The position numbers and the translations under genes are program-made. A DNA stretch of 44,177 nt from Burkholderiales bacterium (GTDB taxonomy: Bacteria > Pseudomonadota > Gammaproteobacteria > Burkholderiales > Burkholderiaceae_C), in contig JAGWTU010000044.1 of the NCBI GenBank assembly GCA_028868825.1, forward strand, positions 1 through 44,177. The letters run 5' to 3'. The notes below the pieces were generated by a model that worked only from the letters and a program-made list of their open reading frames with translations, searched no databases and was not told where the DNA came from. Shown here piece by piece: positions 31,339 to 38,818 of this stretch. The stretch's first letter is position 1. Each line of letters opens with the position of its first letter.

Positions 31339-33420
31339 ATGGAGCGGCGTGCACGAGCAGGGACCTCCGGTGCGGACGGCGTCGATCCGCGAGCGCGCCG
31401 CGTGCGTCGTCAGCTGATCGCGGGCGCGGTGGCGATGGGCCTGCTGGTGTCCTCCATCTGTGCATCGGCGCTGTGGCGCTCCTGGGACGCGGCGATGCAG
31501 CGTGCCGACGCCGAGGCCGCCAATCTGGCGATCCTCATCGATCACAACGTCTCGTCGATACTGGACAAGGCGAGTGTCGTGCTCGCCTCGACGGCGGCGC
31601 AACTGGAACGCGAGATCGCGGCGCGCGGCATCGATCGCAGCGCGATCGGGAACCTGGAGGACGGCGCGACCGCACTCGTGCCCGAGATCGCGCAGATCGG
31701 CGTCTTCGACGCGCAAGGCCAGCAAGTGTGCGGCGAGCAGCAGCCATCGCGTTGCCGGCGGCTGCAGGTCGCGGATCGCGACTATTTCCGCGGCTTGCGC
31801 GATGCGCCCGGGTCCGAGGTGCGGCTCTTCGGTCCGTATCCCGACCGGGTCGACCAGCGCAACAGCTTCGTGCTCGCACGCGCGCTGCGCGACGGCAGCG
31901 GCGCCTTCGCGGGCGTGGCGATCGCCGTGCTCCCGGTGCAGGACTTCGCGGCCGTGCTGGGCGCCGCGGACCTCGGCCGGGGCGGTGTCGTCACGCTGAG
32001 GAACGCCGGACTCGAACTCGTGCTGCGCCATCCGCAGGTGACCGAGCGGCCCCCCCACGCGGCCGGCGCCACCGTGTCCGAGGCCTTTGCGCGCGCCGTG
32101 AACGCCGCGCCCGACGAGGGCCGCTACCGGGGCGCGAGCGCGCTCGACGGCATCGAGCGCCAGATCCACTACCGCCGCCTGCGCGGCTTTGCGCTCTACG
32201 TCGTCGTCGGGCTGGCGACCAACGAGTTTCTCAAGCCCTGGCGCACCGAGGCGATGTGGACGGGGATCTTCCTCGCGCTGCTGGCGGCGTCGTCGGCGGT
32301 GACGGCGCGCCTGCACTACGGCGCGACGCAGGACAGGGAGCGCATCCAGGAGCTGTACGACGGCGCGCCCTGCGGCTACCACTCGCTGGACGCCGACGGC
32401 ACTTTCCGCCGCATCAATGCCACCGAACTGCGGTGGCTGGGCTGCTCGCGCGAGCAGGTGATCGGCAAGCTCGCCATCACCGACTTCCTGAGCGACGAGA
32501 GCAGGGCGACGTTCGGTCGCCATTTTCCCGAGTTCCTGCGCAGCGGCCGCATCGAGGGCGTCGAACTGGACCTCGTCGGACGCGACGGGACGGTGCGCCG
32601 CGTCGTGGTCAGCGCCACGGCCCTGCACGATGAGCAGGGCCGCATCACCTTGACCAACTCGGTGCTCTACGACATCAGCGAGCTGCACGCGGCGCGGCGC
32701 GACCTGCGGGAGCTCGCCGCCCGGCTCGAAGAGCGGGTCGAACAGCGCACGCACGAGCTGCGGCTGCTGGCTGCCGAGCTCGACGCGGCCCAGACGCGCG
32801 AGCGCCAGCAGATCGCGCGCGACCTGCACGACGACCTCGGCCAGACCCTGGCGGCGGCGCGCATCCATCTCGGCGAGCTGAAGGAGCGCGTGGACGGCGA
32901 GAGCCGCCACAAGGCGCTACGCGTCGACGAGCTGATCGAGGGCGCCACGCGAGCGACGCGCTCGCTGGCGGCGCAGCTGACGCCGCCGATGCTCGACGAC
33001 CTGGGCCTCGCCGCGGCGCTCGAGTGGCTGGGCGAGGAGATCGAACGCAACTTCGGGCTCGAGGTCTCGGTGGTGGACGACGGGCAGGACAAGCCGCTGT
33101 CGCCCGAAGCGCGATCGATCCTCTACCGGGCGACGCGCGAGTTGCTGATCAATGCCGCCAAGCATTCGGGCACGCACCAGGCGGAGGTGGAGGTCGAACG
33201 CCGGAACCACGAGATCGTCGTGCGCGTCGCCGATGGCGGCGCGGGATTCGACGCCAAACGGCTGACCGCCGCCAAGGGGCAGGGCATGGGGCTGCTCAGC
33301 GTGCGCGAGCGCCTGTCCTTCATCGGCGGCAGCGTGGCGCTGCGCAGCATTCCCGGCGAGGGCACCGTCGTCACGCTGACGGCGCCGCTGGCGTCCGCGT
33401 CCGAAGCAGGATGGGCCTGA
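31339..33420 (+). CDS. dCache-like/PAS sensor histidine kinase (NarL class)
   Basis: A 693-residue membrane kinase. A first membrane helix at about 25-47 is followed by a 260-residue periplasmic Cache-like sensor (LIDHNVSSILDKASVVLAST, VADRDYFRGLRDAPGSEVRL). The second helix is at about 307-325. A PAS domain (335-455) includes LYDGAPCGYHSLDADGTFRR. HisKA_3 has phosphoacceptor His497 in QIARDLHDDLGQTLAAARIH. The HATPase shows ATRELLINAAKHSG, VADGGAGFDAKR and GMGLLSVRERLSFIGGSVAL. The ribosome-binding site is very close to the ATG at 31339, so the start is less sure. It ends 3 bp before its regulator gene. Cache domains typically bind small organic molecules. Confidence 0.9.
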   Translation: MERRARAGTSGADGVDPRARRVRRQLIAGAVAMGLLVSSICASALWRSWDAAMQRADAEAANLAILIDHNVSSILDKASVVLASTAAQLEREIAARGIDRSAIGNLEDGATALVPEIAQIGVFDAQGQQVCGEQQPSRCRRLQVADRDYFRGLRDAPGSEVRLFGPYPDRVDQRNSFVLARALRDGSGAFAGVAIAVLPVQDFAAVLGAADLGRGGVVTLRNAGLELVLRHPQVTERPPHAAGATVSEAFARAVNAAPDEGRYRGASALDGIERQIHYRRLRGFALYVVVGLATNEFLKPWRTEAMWTGIFLALLAASSAVTARLHYGATQDRERIQELYDGAPCGYHSLDADGTFRRINATELRWLGCSREQVIGKLAITDFLSDESRATFGRHFPEFLRSGRIEGVELDLVGRDGTVRRVVVSATALHDEQGRITLTNSVLYDISELHAARRDLRELAARLEERVEQRTHELRLLAAELDAAQTRERQQIARDLHDDLGQTLAAARIHLGELKERVDGESRHKALRVDELIEGATRATRSLAAQLTPPMLDDLGLAAALEWLGEEIERNFGLEVSVVDDGQDKPLSPEARSILYRATRELLINAAKHSGTHQAEVEVERRNHEIVVRVADGGAGFDAKRLTAAKGQGMGLLSVRERLSFIGGSVALRSIPGEGTVVTLTAPLASASEAGWA

Positions 33421-33423
33421 GAG

Positions 33424-34062
33424 ATGACCATCCGCGTACTGCTCGTCGACGACCACCCGATCCTGCGCGATGCGCTGCGGCTGACCCTGGATCGCGAGGT
33501 CGATCTCGAGGTCGTCGCCGAGGCCGGCAACGGCCGCGAGGCGGTCGCCCTGGCCCGCACGAGCCGGCCCGACGTGGTGGTGCTGGACATCGCGCTGCCG
33601 GACGTGAGCGGGATGGAGGTCGCCGCGCTGATGCGTCGCCTGGATCCGGCGCCGCGCATCGTGGCGCTTTCGGCCTACAGCGACAAACGCTTCGTGACCG
33701 AGATGCTGCGCGCCGGCGCCGAGGCGTACGTGACCAAGTCGTCCGCCAGCGGCGAGCTGGTGCTGGCGATCCGCGCCGTGGCGGCCGGGCGCAACTACCT
33801 GTGCCCCGAGGTGGCCGACGCGCTGGTCTCGGAGGTGCGCAGCCATGGCGGCGCCGACGGCGTGCCGCGACTGGGCCGCCGCGAACGCGAAGTGCTGCGC
33901 CTGGTCGCGGAGGGACTGCGCTCGGACGCGATCGCCGAGCGCCTGAGCATCTCGCCGGCGACGGTGGAGGTGCACCGTCGCAACATCATGCACAAGCTCG
34001 GCCTGCAGGGTGCCGTCGAACTCACGCGCTACGCGATCCGCGAAGGCATCGTCGTGCCCTGA
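33424..34062 (+). CDS. NarL/FixJ-type response regulator
   Basis: A 212-residue regulator directly behind the Cache kinase and certainly its partner. The receiver starts MTIRVLLVDDHPILRDALRL with phosphoacceptor Asp55 in VVVLDIALPDVSGMEV and Lys in YVTKSSASG. The LuxR domain reads LGRREREVLRLVAEGLRSDA, then LSISPATVEVHRRNIMHKLG. Two short perfect inverted repeats follow its stop (34077-34123) and lie before the DUF1488 gene, so they may be binding sites for it or for another NarL-type protein. Confidence 0.94.
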   Translation: MTIRVLLVDDHPILRDALRLTLDREVDLEVVAEAGNGREAVALARTSRPDVVVLDIALPDVSGMEVAALMRRLDPAPRIVALSAYSDKRFVTEMLRAGAEAYVTKSSASGELVLAIRAVAAGRNYLCPEVADALVSEVRSHGGADGVPRLGRREREVLRLVAEGLRSDAIAERLSISPATVEVHRRNIMHKLGLQGAVELTRYAIREGIVVP

Positions 34063-34076
34063 GGAGGCCGCAGGAC

Positions 34077-34123
34077 TACCGGAAATCCGGTACTGCGAAT
34101 TCAGGCCGGCCGGGATTCCCGGC
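34077..34123. promoter_or_regulatory. Two adjacent perfect inverted repeats
   Basis: TACCGGA-AA-TCCGGTA (34077-34092) and GCCGGGA-T-TCCCGGC (34109-34123), each with 7-bp perfect arms. They share the core CCGG(G/A)A...TCC(C/G)GG and are spaced by 16 bp. No T-run follows. They could be operators for the DUF1488/GGDEF unit or a weak terminator for the regulator gene. Confidence 0.5.
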
Positions 34124-34174
34124 GCATCCGGCATTCGATAGATTTGCAGCAAGGTCAAACGACGGGGTGGCTGG

Positions 34175-34513
34175 ATGCAGGCGGCGGTCGTGTTCGAATT
34201 CGAGGTGCCCCGCGCGTTCGTCAGCGATGCGCAGAGCGTGCTCTTCTTCGCGCACCATGGCGCCAGGCCCCTGCGCTGCTATGTGACGCGGCAGGCGCTC
34301 GTCGCGCGCTTCGGCGCCAGCGACGCGCAGTCCGACGAAGACGGGCGGGGCTGTCTGCAGGCCTACGACGAGCACCGCGAGGAGATACGCGCGCTGGCAT
34401 GGCGGAAGTTCCAACGCAGCCGCGCGCCGGGCGGGGCGCTCGTCATCGATGCGGACGACATCGTCGAAGGGCCGGCGGGTGGCACCGCGGCCGCCGCCGC
34501 GCGCCATGGTTGA
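34175..34513 (+). CDS. DUF1488-like protein
   Basis: A 112-residue protein. It reads VVFEFEVPRAFVSDAQSVLF, FFAHHGARPLRCYVTRQALV, then ARFGASDAQSDE and EIRALAWRKFQRSRAPGGAL, which follow the DUF1488 pattern of a short beta-rich start and a helical end. The C-terminal 20 residues are Ala/Gly-rich. Function of the family is unknown. Its stop lies inside the start of the diguanylate cyclase gene (overlap 34506-34513), so the two are translationally coupled. Confidence 0.75.
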   Translation: MQAAVVFEFEVPRAFVSDAQSVLFFAHHGARPLRCYVTRQALVARFGASDAQSDEDGRGCLQAYDEHREEIRALAWRKFQRSRAPGGALVIDADDIVEGPAGGTAAAAARHG

Positions 34514-35609
34514 GACCCGCGACGTCGCGAGTGCGGGCAACGCCGGCGAGGCGGTCGAACGGGTCGACTGGCTGATGGGCGGCGCGGCCGAAGCCGCGAT
34601 GCTGACCGATCCGGCCGGTCGCATCGTCTACGTGAACGCGGCCTTCATCGAGATGACCGGCTATGGCCGCGACGAGGTCCTGGGACGCACGCCCGCCTTG
34701 ATGAAATCGGGTGAACAACCCGCGCAGTTCTACCGGGACCTGTGGCGGGTCGTCTGCGACGGGCGGGAGTTCCGCGGCCTGCTCGTCAACCGGCGCAAGA
34801 ACGGTGAGCTCTTCCACGAGGAGAAGGCGATCCGTCCGCTGTTCGACGCCGCCGGCCGCATCACGCATTTCCTGTCCTGCGGCCGCGATGTCAGCGACCG
34901 CGTCGCTGCGCTGGCGCGATTGCACCGCGCGGCCACGCACGACGCGCTCACCGGACTGCCCAACCGGCTGCTCCTCCTCGAACGCCTGGGTGCCGCCATC
35001 GCTCGCGTTCGCGACGGCGGCGCCGGCTTCACGCTCGCCCTGGTCGACATCGACGATTTCAAGCGCGTCAACGACGAGCATGGCCACGCCATCGGTGACG
35101 CGGTCCTGCAGGGTGTCGCCCGGCGCCTTCAACAGGGCGTGCGCAAGGCCGATACGGTGGCGCGCCTGGGGGGTGACGAATTCGCGCTGTTGCTCGAGGG
35201 CAGTTGCGATGAGGCCGACGCATCGCAGGTGTTGCGCGCCATCGTCGACACGTTCGCCGCCGCACCCAGGCCCGGCCAGGAGGGGCCGCGTGCGCGGGTC
35301 AGCATCGGCGCCTGCGTGGACCGCGCGGGACTCCTGGGCATGCCGCGCCTGCTCGAACTGGCGGATCGGGCGATGTACGAGGTCAAGCGGGACGGCGGGC
35401 GGGGCTTTCGCGTCTGCGTGGCGGACGCGGCGAAGGTCCTGGTCGAGCAGACTCCAGTGCAGGCCTTGCGGGGACTCGATACGGCCGGTTGCGGGAGCGG
35501 CGAGCGGTCGCTGCGCATCCGGAGCGACGCGCCCTGGCCCACCGCCGCGGAGACGGTGCTGCCGAGCGCACAGAAAGGTGTTGGGCATGGTTCGATGGCG
35601 TATCGATAG
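34506..35609 (+). CDS. PAS-GGDEF diguanylate cyclase
   Basis: A 367-residue cytoplasmic protein. A PAS domain (about 20-135) has AMLTDPAGRIVYVNAAFIEM, TGYGRDEVLGRTPALMKSGE and a PAC end FLSCGRDVSDRVAALARLHR. The GGDEF domain follows from about residue 140: ATHDALTGLPNRLLLLERLG, VDIDDFKRVNDEHGHAIGD and the active site RLGGDEFALL. The inhibitory I-site RKAD stands five residues before GGDEF, so product feedback is expected. It should make cyclic di-GMP in response to its PAS input; no EAL domain is present. A 60-residue tail of unknown role ends it. The ATG lies inside the DUF1488 gene's end. Confidence 0.92.
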   Translation: MVETRDVASAGNAGEAVERVDWLMGGAAEAAMLTDPAGRIVYVNAAFIEMTGYGRDEVLGRTPALMKSGEQPAQFYRDLWRVVCDGREFRGLLVNRRKNGELFHEEKAIRPLFDAAGRITHFLSCGRDVSDRVAALARLHRAATHDALTGLPNRLLLLERLGAAIARVRDGGAGFTLALVDIDDFKRVNDEHGHAIGDAVLQGVARRLQQGVRKADTVARLGGDEFALLLEGSCDEADASQVLRAIVDTFAAAPRPGQEGPRARVSIGACVDRAGLLGMPRLLELADRAMYEVKRDGGRGFRVCVADAAKVLVEQTPVQALRGLDTAGCGSGERSLRIRSDAPWPTAAETVLPSAQKGVGHGSMAYR

Positions 35610-35847
35610 AGGGCGGCCACGCCAAGTCTGGCGCATCACGTCCGAGGCGCCGCAAGGCGAATATGTCGAATCGGGTGCGCCGCGTCGGGGCGCGCCATCG
35701 GCCGACGCGTGGGATTCCGTCGGTTGGGTCTCGTCGTCTCACGACCTCGCCGCCGGCCTCGATGTCCTCGAAAGCGACGACCCGGCCTGGGTCCATGTCG
35801 TCGACAGCGGCGTCGAGAAGGCGGCCGGACGGCATCACGAGGATTGA
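35587..35847 (+). CDS. Small hypothetical protein
   Basis: An 86-residue protein overlapping the end of the cyclase gene by 23 bp. It reads MVRWRIDRGRPRQVWRITSE, APQGEYVESGAPRRG, then DSVGWVSSSHDLAAGLDVLE and WVHVVDSGVEKAAGRHHED. Codon use is coding-like and an AAAGGTG ribosome-binding site precedes the ATG. No membrane segment and no family recognised. The overlap suggests coupling to the cyclase. The 108 bp after it hold nothing recognisable. Confidence 0.55.
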   Translation: MVRWRIDRGRPRQVWRITSEAPQGEYVESGAPRRGAPSADAWDSVGWVSSSHDLAAGLDVLESDDPAWVHVVDSGVEKAAGRHHED

Positions 35848-35955
35848 TCGAAGCGGAATTCGAATGGCGGTCAGGCCGCATCGATCCTGAAGGCCGCGGG
35901 TGGCCGCACCGTCGATTCGCGAGTATCGAACGCCTGGTTGCCGAGGATCACACCG

Positions 35956-36120
35956 TCACTGCTCGGCGAAGGCGCGTTCGATGACGAAATGGCCGGGCGT
36001 GGAGGTATTGCCTTCGGCGTAGCCGCGCGACCCGAGCTGATGCTTGAGATCGCGCAGCAGGCCGGGGCTGCCGCAGATCATCACGCGATCCTCCTCGCGA
36101 TCGATCTCGGGCAGGCCGAT
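35956..36120 (-). pseudogene. C-terminal remnant of ferredoxin-NADP reductase (fpr)
   Basis: The last 53 codons of an fpr-type gene in frame to a stop: GLPEIDREEDRVMICGSP, then LRDLKHQLGSRGYAEGN and TSTPGHFVIERAFAEQ. The DRVMICGS motif and the aromatic-rich end STPG-x-FV-x-ERAF are diagnostic of Fpr, which normally has about 257 residues. All of the FAD domain and most of the NADP domain are missing. Upstream, after eight unassigned codons, the sequence changes to a MarR-like remnant. It cannot be functional. Confidence 0.8.
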
Positions 36121-36141
36121 CGCCCGACACGATGGGCTGCA

Positions 36142-36306
36142 GCCGCGACGTCGGTAGGCCGTCCGGATCATCTTGTGGGGCAACGCCACCAGCGTCACGC
36201 GCTCGCCTTCCTCGAGCGCGCCATAGGTCGGGGCAGTGGTCTGATGGGAGCAGGGCACGGACTCGTCGAGCAGCGAGCGGCCGGCCGCGGTGAGGCTGAC
36301 ATGCAT
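36142..36306 (-). pseudogene. C-terminal remnant of MarR-family regulator
   Basis: About 55 codons in the same frame as the fpr remnant: MHVSLTAAGRSLLDESVPC, APTYGALEEGERVTLVALP and HKMIRTAYRRRG. The start VSLTAAGR-x-LLDE is the end of the wing and the dimer helix of MarR proteins, and ERVTLVAL-x-HKMIRTA the last helix. The DNA-binding half is absent. It is joined on one side to the fpr remnant and on the other, within a few bases, to a truncated gene on the opposite strand. Assignment is by pattern and a little less sure than the fpr call. Confidence 0.6.
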
Positions 36307-37242
36307 GTTTCGGCCATCGTCGACATGGTCATCGATTTCCGCTATCCGTCGACCGCGCTGGCCGTGCAGGAGATCGCGCGCCAGAAGGACAAGATCGACA
36401 TCGTCTCGACCGGCGGGGCGATGGCCGTGACGAACAAGAACTGCTCGCCGACCGGATTCCAATGGGCCTGGGACACGTATCCGGTCTCGGTGCCTTTGGT
36501 CAACCGGCTGATCTCGCAGGGCAAGAAAAGCTGGTACTACATCACCGTCGATTACGCCTTCGGCCAATCGCTGGAGGCCGAATTCCGCAAGGCCGTCGAT
36601 GCCCACGGCGGGATCAATGTCGGCGACACCAAGCACCCGCTCAATGCGGCCGATTTCAGCAGCCCCGTCGTCTCGGCGATCGCGTCGAAGGCCTCGGTGG
36701 TCGTGCTGGCCAATGCCGGCAACGACATGATCAACGGCGTCAAGGCGGCCGCCGAATTCGGCCTGACCAAGGGCGGGCAGACGCTGATCACGCCCTCGAC
36801 CTTCATCACCGACGTCAAGAGCCTGGGCCTGAAGGCGGCGCAGGGACTGGTCTACGTCGATCCGTTCAAGACCGACCTCGATGCGAAGTCCAAGGACTTC
36901 GTCGAGCGCTACTACAAGCGCCAGAACGCCTATCCGACGCATGGCCAGATCGGCGTCTACTCGGGCGTGCTGCATTACCTCAAGGCCGTGCAGGCGGCTA
37001 AGGGCGTCGAGGGCATGGCGGTGGCCGACAAGATGCGCGAATTGCCGGTCGAGGATGCCTTCGTCCACGGCGGCAAGGTGCGCGCCGATGGCCGCATGCT
37101 CCACGACATGTACCTGGCGCAGGTGAAGACCCCCGAGGAATCCAAGGGGCCCTGGGACCTCGTGAAGTACCTCGGGACCATCCCCGCCGACGTGGCCGCG
37201 CGGCCCCTGTCGGCCAGCGAATGCCCGCTGATCAAGAAGTAG
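36301..37242 (+). pseudogene. ABC substrate-binding protein (LivK/Leu-Ile-Val type), N-terminally truncated
   Basis: The C-terminal three quarters of a periplasmic binding protein of the branched-chain amino-acid type. Homology starts at about 36319 (VDMVIDFRYPSTALAVQEIA), followed by WAWDTYPVSVPLVNRLISQG, WYYITVDYAFGQSLEAEFRK, KHPLNAADFSSPVVSAIASK and a normal end. The signal peptide and about 90-100 residues of lobe 1 are missing. The in-frame open stretch before 36301 is antisense to the MarR/fpr remnants and has no signal peptide. No permease or ATPase genes follow. Without export it should be non-functional. Confidence 0.85.
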
Positions 37243-37303
37243 CCAGGAAGAGGCGCGGCCGGGCGCCGGCGCGCCGTGGCTGAGGCGGATCTGTGCCGGC
37301 GTC

Positions 37304-38785
37304 CTATTTCCCGCCGCGCGCCGCCGCACGGGGCTTCGGCGCGGCGCCCTTGCCGCTCGTCGCCGGCCGGGTAACGGCCGCGGGCCGCGCCCGCGGCTGC
37401 AGGCGGTTCGCGGGCGCGGCGGCCGGGATGCGGCAGGCCACCTCGGGCACTTCGACGCAGCGCCGGCAGGAAGGATCGGCGCGCAGGCCGTCGCTGTCGA
37501 ACACCATGCCCAGCGGCGCATAGTGATGCTCGATGCCGGCCGGCGGCTGCAGCAGCGGCTGGCCGCCGGCGTCGAGCGGCCACAGCAGCCCGCCCGTGGC
37601 CACGCGCGCCGGGATCAGCCAGTAATCGCCGCTGCGGTACGAGCCGCCGGCGGCGAATTCGACCTGGACGCCATCCTCGAGATCGAGCCACACCGACTCG
37701 CCGCCGGCCGGCGTTTCCTGCACCGGCACCGCCCCTTCGACGAGCGTCACCTGGTCGTTGCCGCTCTGGTTCCAGCGCCGCAGCTTCGGGTGCACGTAAT
37801 CCGCGCTCCAGGCCATCTGCCCGGCGGCCGGCACGCTGGCCGGATCGATCGTCAGCCGGTCGCCTTCGACGACGGCCAGCAGCAGCAACTGCCCCGGCAG
37901 CCCGGCGAGTTCGAGCGCGTCGTGCGTCAGCTCGACCCAGTCACCGGCGCAGAAGCCGCGGCCGCTCTGCGCCAGCAGCACGGCGCCTTCGCTGCCGAGC
38001 CAGCGCGTGGCCGTGCTGCCGTTGTCGCGCGACCATTTGAAGGTCGCCTGGCTGGCGTCGCCGCCGCGCTGGATCTCGACGCGGTAGAGCTGGTTCTCGG
38101 CGCCGCGGTAGGCAGCGCCGGGGGCGATGATGCAGGGGCCGGTATCCACCAGGCCCGGATCGATGCGCGCGCCCAGCAACGCGCCGGACAGCGTCGTCAG
38201 CGCCCCCAGCGGCGCCGTGCAGGGCGACGGTGACTGGTTCCAGGCCGGGTCCCAGGGCAGCGCCTTGACCTGCCACAGCGTCTTCGCGCGCGTGCAGGTG
38301 TCGGGGCCGCCGAGCGCCGGCTCGCGGATCGCATCGTCCTCGATCCAGGTGATGTGGCGCTCCCAGACATCGAGGTAGAGCCAGTAGCGCTGGTCGACGT
38401 TGCGCTGGTTGCTGGCCAGCCAGGCCAGCACCGCATCGCCGCCCTGGCCGTTGGCGTCGGGTGGCGCCGGCGTCCAGTCGGGCTGGTTGGCGTAATCGCA
38501 GGGCGCGTCGTTCTCGACGAGCAGCCCGTCGACGTAGTAATGCCCGGCGCTGATCGTCAGCTTCGGCGTGGCGCCGCTGGTGTCGATGTCGATCAGGAAG
38601 CCGTTGCCGTCGGCCGGGCCGCCGAAGGCGCCGAACAGGTCGCGCGTGAGCACGCGCAGGTGATGCAGCACGATGGCCGCCTGCTCGTTGAAATCGGCGT
38701 CGAGGGCGACGCGGCCCTGCTGCTGCTGCACCCGGTTGTAATGTTTGCCGGGGTCGAAGGTGTTGCGGGTGAAGTCGCCTTTCAT
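37304..38785 (-). CDS. DUF6519 protein of phage-tail-like/contractile injection cluster
   Basis: A 493-residue protein. It begins MKGDFTRNTFDPGKHYNRVQ and QQQGRVALDADFNEQAAIVL, the signature start of DUF6519 proteins in tail-like gene clusters. Later parts TKLTISAGHYYVDGLL-like (ATPKLTISAGHYYVDGLLVE), YRVEIQRGGDASQATFKWSR and DNGSTATRWLGSEGAVLL are beta-rich. The last 60 residues are Ala/Arg/Pro-rich and disordered after CRRCVEVPEVACR. No signal peptide. It is last in a three-gene leftward run with a tail-like and a J-like baseplate protein and probably a structural part of the same particle; its exact place is unknown. Confidence 0.85.
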   Translation of the reverse strand: MKGDFTRNTFDPGKHYNRVQQQQGRVALDADFNEQAAIVLHHLRVLTRDLFGAFGGPADGNGFLIDIDTSGATPKLTISAGHYYVDGLLVENDAPCDYANQPDWTPAPPDANGQGGDAVLAWLASNQRNVDQRYWLYLDVWERHITWIEDDAIREPALGGPDTCTRAKTLWQVKALPWDPAWNQSPSPCTAPLGALTTLSGALLGARIDPGLVDTGPCIIAPGAAYRGAENQLYRVEIQRGGDASQATFKWSRDNGSTATRWLGSEGAVLLAQSGRGFCAGDWVELTHDALELAGLPGQLLLLAVVEGDRLTIDPASVPAAGQMAWSADYVHPKLRRWNQSGNDQVTLVEGAVPVQETPAGGESVWLDLEDGVQVEFAAGGSYRSGDYWLIPARVATGGLLWPLDAGGQPLLQPPAGIEHHYAPLGMVFDSDGLRADPSCRRCVEVPEVACRIPAAAPANRLQPRARPAAVTRPATSGKGAAPKPRAAARGGK

Positions 38786-38818
38786 GCTCGCCTCTTTCGA
38801 TGTGGGAAATGATTCGGT

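Noticed and set aside
35938..36300. N-terminal extension of the substrate-binding protein
   Set aside because: The extra 120 codons lack a signal peptide and read antisense through the fpr and MarR remnants, so they are not part of the original gene.
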